Of a DNA stretch of 64,000 bases, positions 8,218 to 18,699 are shown piece after piece (position 1 is the stretch's first letter; each line of letters begins with the position of its first letter). The stretch is from Chersky-840 sp963794615 (GTDB taxonomy: Bacteria > Actinomycetota > Acidimicrobiia > Acidimicrobiales > UBA8190): NCBI GenBank assembly GCA_963794615.1, contig CAWCEP010000006.1, positions 868,001 through 932,000 of the forward strand, written 5' to 3'. The notes beneath the pieces were generated by a model. It was not told the origin of the DNA. It did not search any database and worked only from the letters and a program-made list of their open reading frames with translations. Made by a program: the position numbers and the translations under genes.

Positions 8218-9537
8218 GCTCCTATGGCTGTCAAGCCGCAACCTGGGCGTTCAGCCAGTCTCGATATCGGCAGGCAAGCTTTGTGTCGTGCCTCAAGGCA
8301 CGCTCGAGCTCGGAGATGCGGGTGGGCCATGATCCGAGTGCTTCGGCCGCTGCGTTGAGGCTGAGCCCAGCCGCTTGTCGAGCTGTGCGCAGGTCGCCTC
8401 CGACAGGGACAGCGACCGGGTGGGTGAGCAGGCGGAACACTTCTCTGGCCACGTGGCGCTTCAGACAGCGGACGACGTCGCGCTTGGTCTTGCTTTCGGC
8501 TGTGCGCCGGGCGAGATAGTCCTTCGACGCCGGATCACAGTTGAGTCGGACCATGACAATGCGCCACAGGGCGTGATTGGCCTGGCGGTTCCCTGAACGG
8601 TTGAGCCGGTGTCGGACGATCTTGCCTGACGACGCTTCGACCGGCGATACCCCGCACATTGCCGCGAAGGCTGCGTCGTTGGTCAGCCGTCCGGGGTTGT
8701 CGCCGGCGGCCACGAGCAAGATGGAGGCGGTATCGGGGCCGACCCCGCACGCTCCTCGCAGGGCCGGATTGGCCCGGGCGGTCAACTCGTCGAGGGTGGC
8801 GTCGAGCTGGGCCATCTCGGTGGTCAAGTCCTGGTAACGCCGAGCCAAGGTTCGCAGGGCCATCTTCATGCCTTCGACCGGCTCCGCCAGGTCGTCGCCG
8901 AGACGAAACCGAGCACAGCGGGCCACCTTTGCGGCTGTCGACAAGGGCCCAAGGACCTCTCGTAGTTGGTCCGGAGCGGTGATGACCAGGTCCCGGATCT
9001 GATTGGCCACCCTGGTGCGCGAGCTGCGGGCCGAGGTGAATGTCACCCGCAACGCCCGAATGGACTCGACGATCCCATCGTGGGACTTGGGGGTCACCGT
9101 GGCCTCCTCGTTGAGCGCCGACCGGGCCGCTGCTTGCGCGTCGACGGTGTCGGACTTGCCCCGCCGACGACGCATCTGTCGATTCGGCCGGTTCACCTCC
9201 ACGACATCGACGCCCGCGTCGGCCAGACGGCGGGTCACGCCCACCCCATAAGCGCCTGTGCCCTCGACCCCGACCCGGGCGAGCTCACCGAAGGATCGCA
9301 ACCAGGCGATCAGGCGATCACACTCAGCTGACGTCGTCCCGAACGGCGCCGTGTCGAGGATCTTTCCCCGCTCGTCGATGGCTGCCGCCATGTGGAGGTC
9401 TTTGTGGGTGTCCACCCCGCCGGTGACAACCCGCTGTTCGCTTGCCATGCTGGATCCGCCTTCCTGTCTCGCCGATGGGATGGCACCACCGGCCGGGACG
9501 GCGGACAGAACTCTCAGGACGCGGACAAGGCTCCTAT
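8218..9537 (-). mobile_element. IS110-family insertion sequence (ends approximate)
   Basis: The element contains one transposase gene and no terminal inverted repeats, as is normal for IS110. An 8-bp direct repeat, gctcctat, occurs at 8218-8225 and 9530-9537 and may mark the ends. However, only about 80 bp of non-coding DNA then precedes the transposase. IS110-group elements usually carry roughly 200 bp there to encode a bridge RNA, so the true upstream end may lie as far as about 9,680. The boundaries are inferred, not proven. Confidence 0.6.
8231..9448 (-). CDS. IS110-family transposase with C-terminal helix-turn-helix
   Basis: A 405-residue DEDD recombinase that would excise and insert the element guided by a bridge RNA. 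The RuvC-like domain has Asp13 in GGVDTHKD, Glu62 in GVEGTGAYG, and Asp100 and Asp103 in GKSDTVDAQAAAR. The C-terminal transposase_20 region has GVGPDTASILLVAAGD and CGVSPVEASSGK, the latter containing the probable serine nucleophile. The last ~50 residues (LRTARQAAGLSLNAAAEALG then ISELERAL) look like an XRE-type helix-turn-helix that ordinary IS110 enzymes lack. The gene appears intact, so the element may be active. Confidence 0.93.
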   Translation of the reverse strand: MASEQRVVTGGVDTHKDLHMAAAIDERGKILDTAPFGTTSAECDRLIAWLRSFGELARVGVEGTGAYGVGVTRRLADAGVDVVEVNRPNRQMRRRRGKSDTVDAQAAARSALNEEATVTPKSHDGIVESIRALRVTFTSARSSRTRVANQIRDLVITAPDQLREVLGPLSTAAKVARCARFRLGDDLAEPVEGMKMALRTLARRYQDLTTEMAQLDATLDELTARANPALRGACGVGPDTASILLVAAGDNPGRLTNDAAFAAMCGVSPVEASSGKIVRHRLNRSGNRQANHALWRIVMVRLNCDPASKDYLARRTAESKTKRDVVRCLKRHVAREVFRLLTHPVAVPVGGDLRTARQAAGLSLNAAAEALGSWPTRISELERALRHDTKLACRYRDWLNAQVAA

Positions 9538-9728
9538 CAGGTCACGTCCGCCCGACCGGCTGGTGCTCGTCCCTGACCAGGGATTGGATCAACAGCTCAC
9601 CAGCAAGGCACCAGGCCAGTTACACGTTTGGAGTCAGATCCAACCCCTGAGCCGGGGACCCCTCCATCATGAGAGTTACACCCCGGCGTTACGCTCGGCC
9701 GCGTGCACCCTCGGATCAGGGAGACCCC
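9449..9728. other. Non-coding stretch between the IS110 transposase and rmuC
   Basis: 280 bp without a convincing gene. The part next to the transposase is the expected location of an IS110-group bridge RNA. The part next to rmuC carries the rmuC Shine-Dalgarno (GGGAGA, about 5 nt before the ATG at 9729). Confidence 0.5.
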
Positions 9729-11129
9729 ATGATCGTTGGCCTCGTGATCGGCATCGTCATCGGCGGCGGGGGTGGAGCCGCCGTCGCCTGGACCCTGGCC
9801 GCGGCCCGTGCCTCGGCCCGGTCCGCCACCGAGCGTGAGGGCAACGCCGAGGCGTTGGGCTCGGCCCGCGCCGAGGTGGTGTCGCTGCAGACCCTGCTCG
9901 AGCACGAGCGCACGGCAGCCGAGGAGCGACAGGCGGCGACCGAGGAGGTGCGGCGCCAGCTCGTCGGCGAGTTCGCCACGCTGTCGCGCCAAGCCCTCGA
10001 GCACAACAACACCCAGTTCCTGGAGTTGGCCGACGTCCGCATGGGTCACGCCCAGCAGTCGGCGCGCGGCGATCTCGACCAGCGCACCCACGCCTTCGAA
10101 CAGCTCCTCAATCCGCTGCGCGAGCAGCTCGGCCGGTACGAGCAGGGCCTGCGGCTCCTCGAGCTCGAGCGTCAGAAGGCCTACACCGGGCTCAGCGAGC
10201 AGGTGCGGACGCTCACCGAGTCCCAGGACAAGCTGCAGTCCGAGACCCGCAACCTGGTCACCGCGCTGCGGTCGCCGGCCACGCGCGGTCGTTGGGGAGA
10301 GATGCAGCTCCGTCGTGTCGTCGAGATGGCAGGGATGGTCGAGCACTGCGACTTCGAGCAGCAGGTGACCACGGACGGCGCCGACGGCCGGGTGCGCCCC
10401 GACATGGTCGTGCATCTGTCGGGCGCCAGGAACGTGGTGGTCGACGCCAAGGTGCCGCTCCAGGCGTTCCTCGACGCCAACGACGCCACCGACGAGGCGG
10501 CGCGACGGGACCACCTCGTCGCCCATGCCCGCCAGTTGCGGGCGCATGTCGACTCGTTGGCGAAGAAGGCGTACTGGGAGCAGTTCGGCGACTCACCCGA
10601 GTACGTGGTCGCCTTCGTCCCTGGCGACGCCCTGTTGGCCGCCGCGCTCGAGCACGACTCCTCGCTCCTCGAGCACGCCGTGTCCCACCGGGTCCTGTTG
10701 GCGACGCCGACGACGTTGATCGCCCTGCTCCTCACCGTCGCCAACGGATGGCAGCAAGAGGCGCTGGCCGAGAACGCCCGCGAAGTCCAGGACATGGGAC
10801 GCGAGCTCTACAAGCGGCTCGCCACCTTCGGCGAGCACATGGCGCGCACCGGCCGCAGCCTGGGCGGCGCCGTCGACGCCTACAACAAGGCGGTGGGTTC
10901 GCTCGAGCGCAGCGTCCTCCCTCAGGCTCGGCGCTTCCACGAGCTCGGCGTGGTGGGTGGTGCCGACAAGGAGATGGCCGAGCTCGACCACATCGACGCC
11001 ACGGCGCGTGGCCTCGAGGCACCCGAGTTCGTCGGTGTGCCGCGCCTCGTGCCGGGAGAGTCGGGGCTCGAGCTCATCGAGGGATCGCGCCGTGACGACC
11101 TCGACCTTCCCGGGGCCGCGGTCACCTGA
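9729..11129 (+). CDS. rmuC: RmuC-family DNA recombination limiting protein
   Basis: A 466-residue protein of the RmuC family, which in E. coli limits inversion and rearrangement at short repeats. It has an N-terminal transmembrane segment (MIVGLVIGIVIGGGGGAAVAW) and a long Ala/Glu/Arg coiled coil (about 25-160). The conserved RmuC core follows, with TRGRWGEMQLRRVVEMAGM, DMVVHLSG, VVVDAKVPLQAFLDA and VAFVPGDALLAAAL. The ATG at 9729 is preferred over an in-frame start at 9669 because it has a Shine-Dalgarno and begins at the membrane anchor. Its end overlaps by 8 bp the end of the convergent helicase-nuclease gene. Confidence 0.93.
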   Translation: MIVGLVIGIVIGGGGGAAVAWTLAAARASARSATEREGNAEALGSARAEVVSLQTLLEHERTAAEERQAATEEVRRQLVGEFATLSRQALEHNNTQFLELADVRMGHAQQSARGDLDQRTHAFEQLLNPLREQLGRYEQGLRLLELERQKAYTGLSEQVRTLTESQDKLQSETRNLVTALRSPATRGRWGEMQLRRVVEMAGMVEHCDFEQQVTTDGADGRVRPDMVVHLSGARNVVVDAKVPLQAFLDANDATDEAARRDHLVAHARQLRAHVDSLAKKAYWEQFGDSPEYVVAFVPGDALLAAALEHDSSLLEHAVSHRVLLATPTTLIALLLTVANGWQQEALAENAREVQDMGRELYKRLATFGEHMARTGRSLGGAVDAYNKAVGSLERSVLPQARRFHELGVVGGADKEMAELDHIDATARGLEAPEFVGVPRLVPGESGLELIEGSRRDDLDLPGAAVT

Positions 11130-14100
11130 GGTCGGAGGCCGCGGTGCCGACGGTGAGCAGTGCCTCGGCGGCCCGCCGGGCCCGGTCGCACGCCTCGGCC
11201 AGCTCGTTCTCTTCCAGGACGACTTCCATCGGCGCACCGTCACCCACGAACACGAGCACGGCACGACGAACCGGGCGCCCCGTGGACTCCTCGAGCGCCA
11301 GCGCGTAGCTCGCCACCTGAGGCCGGTACCGCAGCGCGGCGGCGTCGAGACCGGCCCGCCCGTCGGGGATGCGGTCGGTCTTGTAGTCCACCACCACCAA
11401 CCCGTCGTCCTCCTCGACGACGAGGTCGACGTATCCCTCGAGGACACCGTCGCCGACGGGGACGGCGACGAAGAGCTCGCGCCAATGCCGGCGGGTCGCG
11501 CCCCCCGCCACGGTGGGCGAGACGAGGGCCGCGCCCACCATCGACGCGACGGCATCGCGGTGGGCGCCCACGCCGTGGGCGGTGGCCCGGGCCCGGGCCA
11601 CCTCGGGTGCGGGGCGCCCGGCGTCGTCGGTGCCCGTGGCCAGGTCGATGACGGCCAAGGCCGAGTGCACGGCCCGCCCGATCTGCAGCGCCGTGTCGGC
11701 GTCGCGCCACCGCGCCCCCACCGCGTCCGGCGATCCCGGATCAGGCAGCCCCGTCGGGCCGCGCCGCGCCGCGGGGGCACCGATCACGGCGGCGTCGCCC
11801 TCGGCGACCGCCGAAGCGACCGCCGTGGCCGTCGTGACCGGGGCCCGTCGGGTCGAGGCCAGCGCCGCGGCGCGCCGGGCCGCGAAGACGTCGACGCCCC
11901 GGCGCCATGCCGCCACGTCGGTGTCGTCGGACCGCTGCGCCGCCTCGGCCGCCGCCGCGCCCCGTCCAGCCCGAAACCGGCTCGTACCTTCGACAGCGCC
12001 TCGCTGGCGTCGCCCTCGTCGGAGACGGCTTCCGTCGTGAGCGCGGCGATGGGCAGGCGCCGCCACAGCTGGGGCGAGCGCAGGCAGATGTCGAGGAGGC
12101 GGGCCGCTTCCGACGGCGTGGTGGTGGCGCCCTCCTTGAGCTCCTTGTGATGCAGACAGACGAGCAGGTGGTCGCGTGCCCTGGTCACGCCCACGTACAG
12201 CACCCGGTGCTGCTCGAGTGCCTCGAGCGCACGCTCGCGCGTGTTGGCCTCGTCGAAACCCAGTGAGCGCAGCCCCCCGCTGGCCCGCAGCTCGGGCGTG
12301 CCGTCCTCGCGCCACAGCACCGCCGGCGGTCGCTGCCCGGACGCCACGTCGCGTTCGAGCCCGGCCAGGACGACGATCGGGAACTCGAGGCCCTTCGATC
12401 CGTGGATGGTCAAGACGCGCACCGCATCGTCATCGGGGTCGGGTGGGCCCACACCGCCGCTGCGCCGGTCGTCCTCGGCCTGGAGGTCGGCCCAACGCAG
12501 GAACGACCGGAGGGGGCCGCCCACCGTCTCGTCGAAGAGCCGCGCCTGGTCCATGAGCCAGCGCAGGCGCTGCCAGTGGTCGCGGGGCCGGTGGTAGGCG
12601 AGGCAGAGCTCGAAGCTGCGCAGCTCTTCGAAGGCCCGCCCCACCATGGCCGAGGGCTCGCGCCACCAGCGCTCGTCGTGCAACCGCGCCAGCACGGCCA
12701 TGCCGCCGGCCACGGGATGGCCCTCGAGGCCTTCGGGCGCGGGCTGGCGCGGATCCCAGCTCCCCTGGGCCTGGTGCCAGGTGACGAGGTCGTCGTCGCC
12801 ACAGGCGAGCCCCGGGCTCCGTAGCGCGCCGAGCACGGCGACGCGGTCGACCGGATCGTCGGCGGCGTGCAGGACGGCGAGGACGTCGCGCACCTCGTCG
12901 GCGCCCCACAACAGCGCGACACCTTCGAGCCGGTAGGGGATGCGGGCCTCCTCGAGGGCCTCCTCGAGGGCCGCCAATGCGGTGCGGGCCGGGAGGAGCA
13001 CGGCCACGTCGCGCCAGCGCGCCGCCCGGACGGCATCGTCTTCCTCGTCGACGACGGCCCAGCGGGCGTCGACGATGTCGTCGATGGCGAGCGCCACGTC
13101 GTGGGCAGCGGCCCGGCGGACCTGGGCGATGCTCGTGTTCATGGGGCCGCCCAGTAAGACGACGGGGGGCATCGAGCTCCCCGTCCGCGCCGGCGGCGAC
13201 GGCGCGGCTCCATGCCCCTCGTCGACGGTGGTCCCCAACCCGTCGAGTGAAAGCTGCACGGCCCCGACCCCGGGCCGCGCTGGCGACGCGGCCGCCGACC
13301 GCGGACCCCGGCCCGTCGACGCGCCCCGGTACCGAAGGGGCACCGCGGCGCGCTCGCCGACGAGCTCGTGATGGGCGGCCTGGCCTTCGATCGGCTCGAT
13401 GCCGAAGAGCTCCCCGAAGACGGTGTTGACGAACTCGAGGATGCCCGGCACCGACCGGAAGTTGGTGACGAGCACGATCTCTTCCCCGAGCTCGCGCCCC
13501 ACCCGTGCGAACAGGTCGATATCGGCGCGCCGGAACCGGTAGATCGACTGCTTGGGGTCTCCCACCACGAAGAGCCCTCCCGGCTCGGCGTCGCCCAGCT
13601 CCGCCGAGCCGTCCACGGCGGCCACGATGCGGGCGGCCAGCTCGACCTGGATGGGATCGGTGTCCTGGAACTCGTCGACGAGCAGGCGCCGGTACCGCCT
13701 ATGCAGGGCCCGCGTCGTGCCGGGGTCGTTGCGCAGCAGCCGCCGGGCATGGACCAACAGGTCGTGGAAGCCGAGCCGGCCCTCGGCCCGGCGCTCGTCG
13801 GCGACGTCCAAGACGAACGTCGCCAGCCGTGCGCCCAGGTCGCCGAGGATGGCGTGGGAGCTGGCCCGCTGGAGGTCGAGGCGCGCCTGCTCGGCGGCCG
13901 CGCAGGCCGCCCGCACCTCGTCGACGTGCCCGCTCCAATTTGCCTGCTGGCCGTAGGTGCAGCGCAGGGACTTCAGACCATCGAGGAACCGCAGGATCGA
14001 CGACTCGTCCTCCAACGATGCCAATGCCGCGCCGGTGACGCGCAGTCCGGCGAGATGCTCGGACAACTTGTCGTTGCCGTCGGTGCACCACCGGTCCTGG

Positions 14101-14756
14101 GCCAGCGCGGCGTCGATGGCGTCGAGCACCGGTCCGACCCCGGCGGCAGGCCATGCGCCGGGAGGGGGCCGCATGCGCTCGAGCGCGGCCCGCCCCCCGT
14201 CTTCGAGCCGGTCCCAGTGCCGGTGCAGGCCCCGGGCGATCTCGACGAGGTCGTCGTGGCCCAACCCGATCGAGAACCCCTGGACGAGGGCGGGTTCGGC
14301 CTCGGGATCGGCCAGCAGGGTGTCGGCGAAACGCTCGAACCGGGCCTCGAAGTCGGCGCGTTCGGCCGTCTCGTCGAGGACCTCGAACCCGGGCGGGATG
14401 CCCGCCGCGACGCAGTGCTCGACGAGGATGCGCTGCGCGAAGGCGTGCAGCGTCGAGAGGGCGGCCTCGTCGACCTCCTGGCGCGCCGCGACGAGGCGGG
14501 GGTCGTCGGGGTGGGCGAGGGCCGCCTCGTCGAAGCGGTCCCGGATGCGCTGGCGCAGCTCGGCGGCGGCGGCTTCGGTGAACGTGATCGCCGCGATGTC
14601 GCGCAGCGAGGCGCGTCCGCTTCTCACGAGCTCCACGATCCGGTTGACGAGCGCGGTGGTCTTCCCGGTGCCCGCCCCGGCCACCACCACCAAGGTGGCA
14701 TCGAGCTCGAGCCCGATGGCCTCCCGGGCCCCGTCGTCGACGCGTCCCACAGTCAC
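11122..14756 (-). CDS. UvrD/RecB-type helicase-nuclease, AddA-like (frameshifted near 11,960)
   Basis: An ATP-dependent helicase with a C-terminal nuclease domain for double-strand-break end processing. Helicase motifs run in order: Walker A VVVAGAGTGKTT, LLVDEFQDTDPIQ, GDPKQSIYRFRRAD, TNFRS, LTIHGSKGLEFP and VLYVGVTRARDH. The PD-(D/E)XK nuclease lies in the last ~170 residues (VVVDYKTD). One frame runs from 14756 to about 11,985 and the other from about 11,960 to 11122, so a single indel near 11,960 interrupts an otherwise full-length protein of about 1,210 residues. The GTG start overlaps the preceding gene's stop as GTGA, implying translational coupling with the AddB-like partner. Confidence 0.88.
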
Positions 14757-17696
14757 GCCCCCGTCCCGGCATCGTCGCCGAAGCCGTCGACGACCGCCCC
14801 CACGAGGTCGTCGGGGACCTCGGCGTGCATCAGGGCCAGCACCGGGGCGAGCGCGGGGGCTCCGCTCTTGCGGGCCCATTGGCGCTCGCGCGTCACCGGA
14901 CACAGGGTGTCGAAGTCGCAGGTGCGGCAGGCGTCGAATTGGCGGTCCCCGGGCCTCTCGATGGGGGCGCCCGGAAACGCACCGGCCTCGATGGCGCCGG
15001 TGATCAGGGTGAGGACGGCGAGGAACCGGGCGCGCACCTCCTCGGTGATGGTGAGGCTGAAACACGGGGCCACGCGCAATTGCGACAAGAGCCAGTACCG
15101 GGCCCGCACGCCTCGTCCCCAATCGCCGAAGCGCGCCTGGGCCGCCAGGGCGTAGATCGGCAGCTGGAGGAGCCTGCCCCCGGCCACGGGGTCCTTCTTC
15201 AGCGCCGTCAGCATGGTCTGGCGACCCGTCTTGTAGTCCGACACGACGAGCTCGCCCGACCGGGCCCGGTCGACGCGGTCGGCCTTGCCCTTGAAGCGGA
15301 CCTCGAGCCCGCTCTCGAGGGTGACGGTGACGGCGGGGTCCGCGCCCTCGACCCCGGAACCGAACTCGAGCTCGGCCGCCAGCGGCTCGAGGTCGCCCTC
15401 CTCGTCGTGGAAGCGCTCGAGATCACGGCGCATGGCTGCCTTGTCCATTCGCCACAGCAGCGGCTTCCCTACCAGGCCGCGCCCCTCGGCGGCCGAGAAT
15501 TGCGCCTCGGCGATGGCGAGGAGGCGGGCCAAGGCGCGGCGGCGCGCCGGCCAGGCGCTCGAGGAGGTACTCCTCGAGGATCGAATGCACCAGGGTGCCG
15601 CGCTCGGGCGGTTCCATCTGCCAGATCTCCTCGGGGAGGGTGCGCCTCGAGACCTGCAGCACCCGGTCGTAGAGGAACCGGCGCGGGCACTTGGCATAGG
15701 CCTCGAGACGCGTGGCGGACACCGGGGCTTCGGCCAGGAACGGGGACACCAGGCCCACCCCGACGTTCCCGTCGAACCGCGTGAAGCCCGGTCCCAACCG
15801 GTCGTGCGCCGCCCCGACCCCGATTCGCAATCGGGTCGAGGACAACGCCAGCGGGGACCGTGCCGGGTCGCGTCCCTCCGTCGCCCAGCGCGCCATGTCA
15901 TGGAGCTCGAGCTCGCGCACCGACAGCGGCGGGCGTGCCGACGAGACCCCGGCCGCGAAGGAGTCCACCGGTCGATGCCTCGTCCCGATGCCGGTGAGTG
16001 TGGCCATCCAGCGCGACGCCACCTGCTCGCGTCCGGTCCGGGGGTCGACGCGCGGATAGGTGGCGACCCGCCGGGCCGACCCCGATCCGATAGCGGCCAC
16101 GACGTCGTCGCGCAGCTCGTCGAGGCGCGCCGCGCGCGTGCGCAGGCCGCCGGAGGTGTCGAGGCGGCGGACGTCCTCAGGCAGCAGGGCGTCGTCGCCG
16201 ATGCCCCCGGGGACCACGGCGTCGGCCATGCCGACGAGCACGACCGATTCGAACCGCAGGCCGCGGGCGCGGGCGAAGGAGGCCACGAACACGCCGTCGC
16301 CGAAACCGCCGCCGGGCAGCTCCGAGGTGTCGAGACTCGTCTCTTCGAGCACGGTCCGCACCGCCCGCAGAAACGCCCCGTGATCGGTCCGGTCCGATAC
16401 CGCGTCGAGATCTCCCAGCGCGAGCACCGCACCGCGCACCTGCTCGATGGCGGCGAGCTCGGGCCCGGGCCACGCCGCCGGGTCGGTGTCGAGGTACCGG
16501 TCCAGGAGGTCGACGGCCCAGGTGGCGTGGTCCTGCCACGTCCCGCGGGGTGCGACCGCGCTCGTCACGAGGCCGGCGACGAAGGCGGCCAGGGCTTCGA
16601 CCTGCTGTGCCTGTTCGGGTCGGCGTCCGGCCAGGTTCTGCAAGCGCTCGGCCCACTGGGCGCTCCCGCGCACCACGCCGGCCTCCGCCGACAGCGCGTC
16701 CCACCGGCTGGTGGGCACGCGGGGACGGCCCGGGCCCGACACGATCGGCGCCGTCGAGAGCCACGCCATGACCTCGTCGCGCGCCCAGTCCGACGCGGCC
16801 AGCTCGAGCAGGCCGAGCAGTGCCGTCCCCGCCACCGACCGGTGCAGGTGCTGTGTCTCGGGCCCGTTGGCGGCGACCCCGGCGGCGGCGAGCTCCTGGT
16901 GCAGGGCGCGGGCGTAGCGGGGGCCGGCCGGATGGAAGACGGCCTGCCTCCACGAGGGGACCCCCCCGTCGACGGAGGCGACCACGTCCCGGACCGCGGC
17001 CCGCACCTCTTCGTCGGGGTCGGCACAGGCGCGCACCTCCGTCAGCGTCGGTCCGACGCCGGCGGTCCTGGTCCCGCCCCCGATGCTGGCGCGGCCCGGA
17101 GTGCCGGCGCCGGACCGGGCCACGACGGCCTCGACGACGTTCCGCTCCGAAGGGGCCATGGCGCCGGGGTCGAGGACGAGCACCGGGCCCAGCGATCCGA
17201 GGGCCCCGTGTCGCGCCGTGGTCTGGGCAGCCTCGGCGAGATCGATGGTGTCGGCGAAGCCCCGCCCGTGGAGGTGGACCCGGACGTCGTCCGAAAGGCG
17301 ACACAGGTCCCCCACGCGGTCTCGGCGTCTTCGCAGCACGGCCAGGGTGGGATCGGGGCAGCGTCGGAGCTCTGCCAGTGCGGCGCGGATCGCCGCCAAG
17401 CCCCGGGGGTGCCCGGCCAGGTCGGCGAGCCACCGCCGGGACGCCAGCGCCGTGGTCCGGATCGCCTCGAGGTCGACGTGCGGTGGAGCCGGGCGCTGCC
17501 CCCGTGCCCCCAGCACGGGGATGCCCAGCTGGCGGAGCAACTTGTCGACCGTCGTGCAATTGACGTTGGCGACACCCCGCCGCCCCTCCGGGCCGGCGCC
17601 CGCTCCGAGGGCCCGGCGCGCGAACAGGGCCGCGTAGGCCGAGGGGGCCACCACCGTCACGGGCGCGAGGGGGTCGGACCCCTTGGCCCCGAGCAC
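14753..17696 (-). CDS. AddB-like nuclease subunit with iron-sulfur cysteines (frameshifted near 15,535)
   Basis: Partner of the downstream helicase-nuclease. It is about 980 residues long, with a degenerate helicase-like N-terminal two thirds and a C-terminal nuclease. The nuclease domain shows the lone cysteine in YAKCPRRFLYDRV, SDYKTGRQ and the C-terminal cysteine cluster CRTCDFDTLCP. This is the arrangement of the 4Fe-4S staple of AddB nucleases. An indel near 15,535 splits it into two overlapping frames. The start is uncertain: coding-like sequence (SPIERAEVSADPVVRALG) extends upstream of the GTG at 17696 towards an ATG at 17784 in another frame, so a second indel in the GC repeat near 17,765 is likely. 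Confidence 0.82.
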
Positions 17697-17817
17697 CGCC
17701 GCCCCCAGGGCGCGTACGACGGGGTCTGCGGAGACCTCGGCGCGTTCGATCGGGGACCGGCGCGCGCGCTGTCGATCGCGGCATGCTACGACCCCGATGT
17801 CTCAGTGCTCGGGGAGG

Positions 17818-18574
17818 TCAGGCCGAGCGCTTGGCTCCGTAGGCGTCGCCCGAACGAAGTCGCCACCAGATGGCGAAGGTGTCGCGCAGCATCGCCACGA
17901 CGACACGGCGCGACACGGTGCTCGAGAAGCGGATGCCGATGCGGACCGGGGCTTCGACCAGGTCACGGTGGCCGAGGTCGCCGGGCGATCACGAGCATCT
18001 CGAGGTCGAAGGCATAGCCCTCCTCGACCATGAGCGGCAGGACCTCGGCCAGCACCTCTCGGCGCACGAGCTTGATGCCCGCCTGGGTGTCGCGCACGTC
18101 GAGGTGGAACAGCGTGCGGACGAGCTGTTGGTACCCCCACGAGTAGAGGCGACGGGCTACGGGGTAGACGACCTGCGAGTCGGGATGGCGCTTGCTGCCG
18201 AGGACGACGTCGGGATGACGCTGCTGGACCACCTCGACGAACTCGGCCAGGAGCTCGGGTGGCACGTCGCCGTCCCCGTCGATGAACCCCAGGTAACGAC
18301 CCCGTCCCCGGGCCAGCCCGGCCCGGACCGCTTTGCCCTTGCCGGCATGGGGCAACACGACCTGGACCACCACATCGGCGGGGAGTCCCTCGAGCGAGGC
18401 GTCGCTCCCGTCGGTCGAGCCGTCGGAGACGGTCACGATCTCGAAGGAGATCCCGGTCCCGCGGAGGACCTCCACGGCGCGCTCCACCGTGGCCCGCAGC
18501 GCCGGGCCGGGGTTGTAGTAGGGCACGACGACGGTGAGGTCGAGCACCGGAGGCGGGAAGGTGACGGGTTCCAC
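17818..18574 (-). CDS. GT2-family glycosyltransferase, polyprenyl-phosphate type (frameshifted near 17,985)
   Basis: A GT-A-fold enzyme resembling dolichyl/polyprenyl-phosphate sugar synthases, which load a sugar from a nucleotide donor onto a lipid phosphate at the inner membrane face. Visible motifs are LDLTVVVPYYNPGPAL, IVTVSDGSTDGS (donor binding), AGKGKAVRAGL and YLGFIDGDGDVPPELL (DxD-like metal site). VRDTQAGIKLVRREVL and the catalytic segment EGYAFDLEMLVIA follow. The last ~50 residues (LGHRDLVEAPVRIGIRFSST to GAKRSA) are in another frame because of one indel near 17,985. The donor sugar is unknown. MptB further downstream would need such a lipid-sugar donor. Confidence 0.85.
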
Positions 18575-18699
18575 GAGGCTCAACGGCACCGCCGGCGTGC
18601 GCGAGTCACGGAGCCCGGCTCCGGGATGCTGTCGCGCCACTCCCCCCCCTCCCGCGCCTGGACACCCCCACTCACCAGCAGGTGTCGGCACTCGGCATT

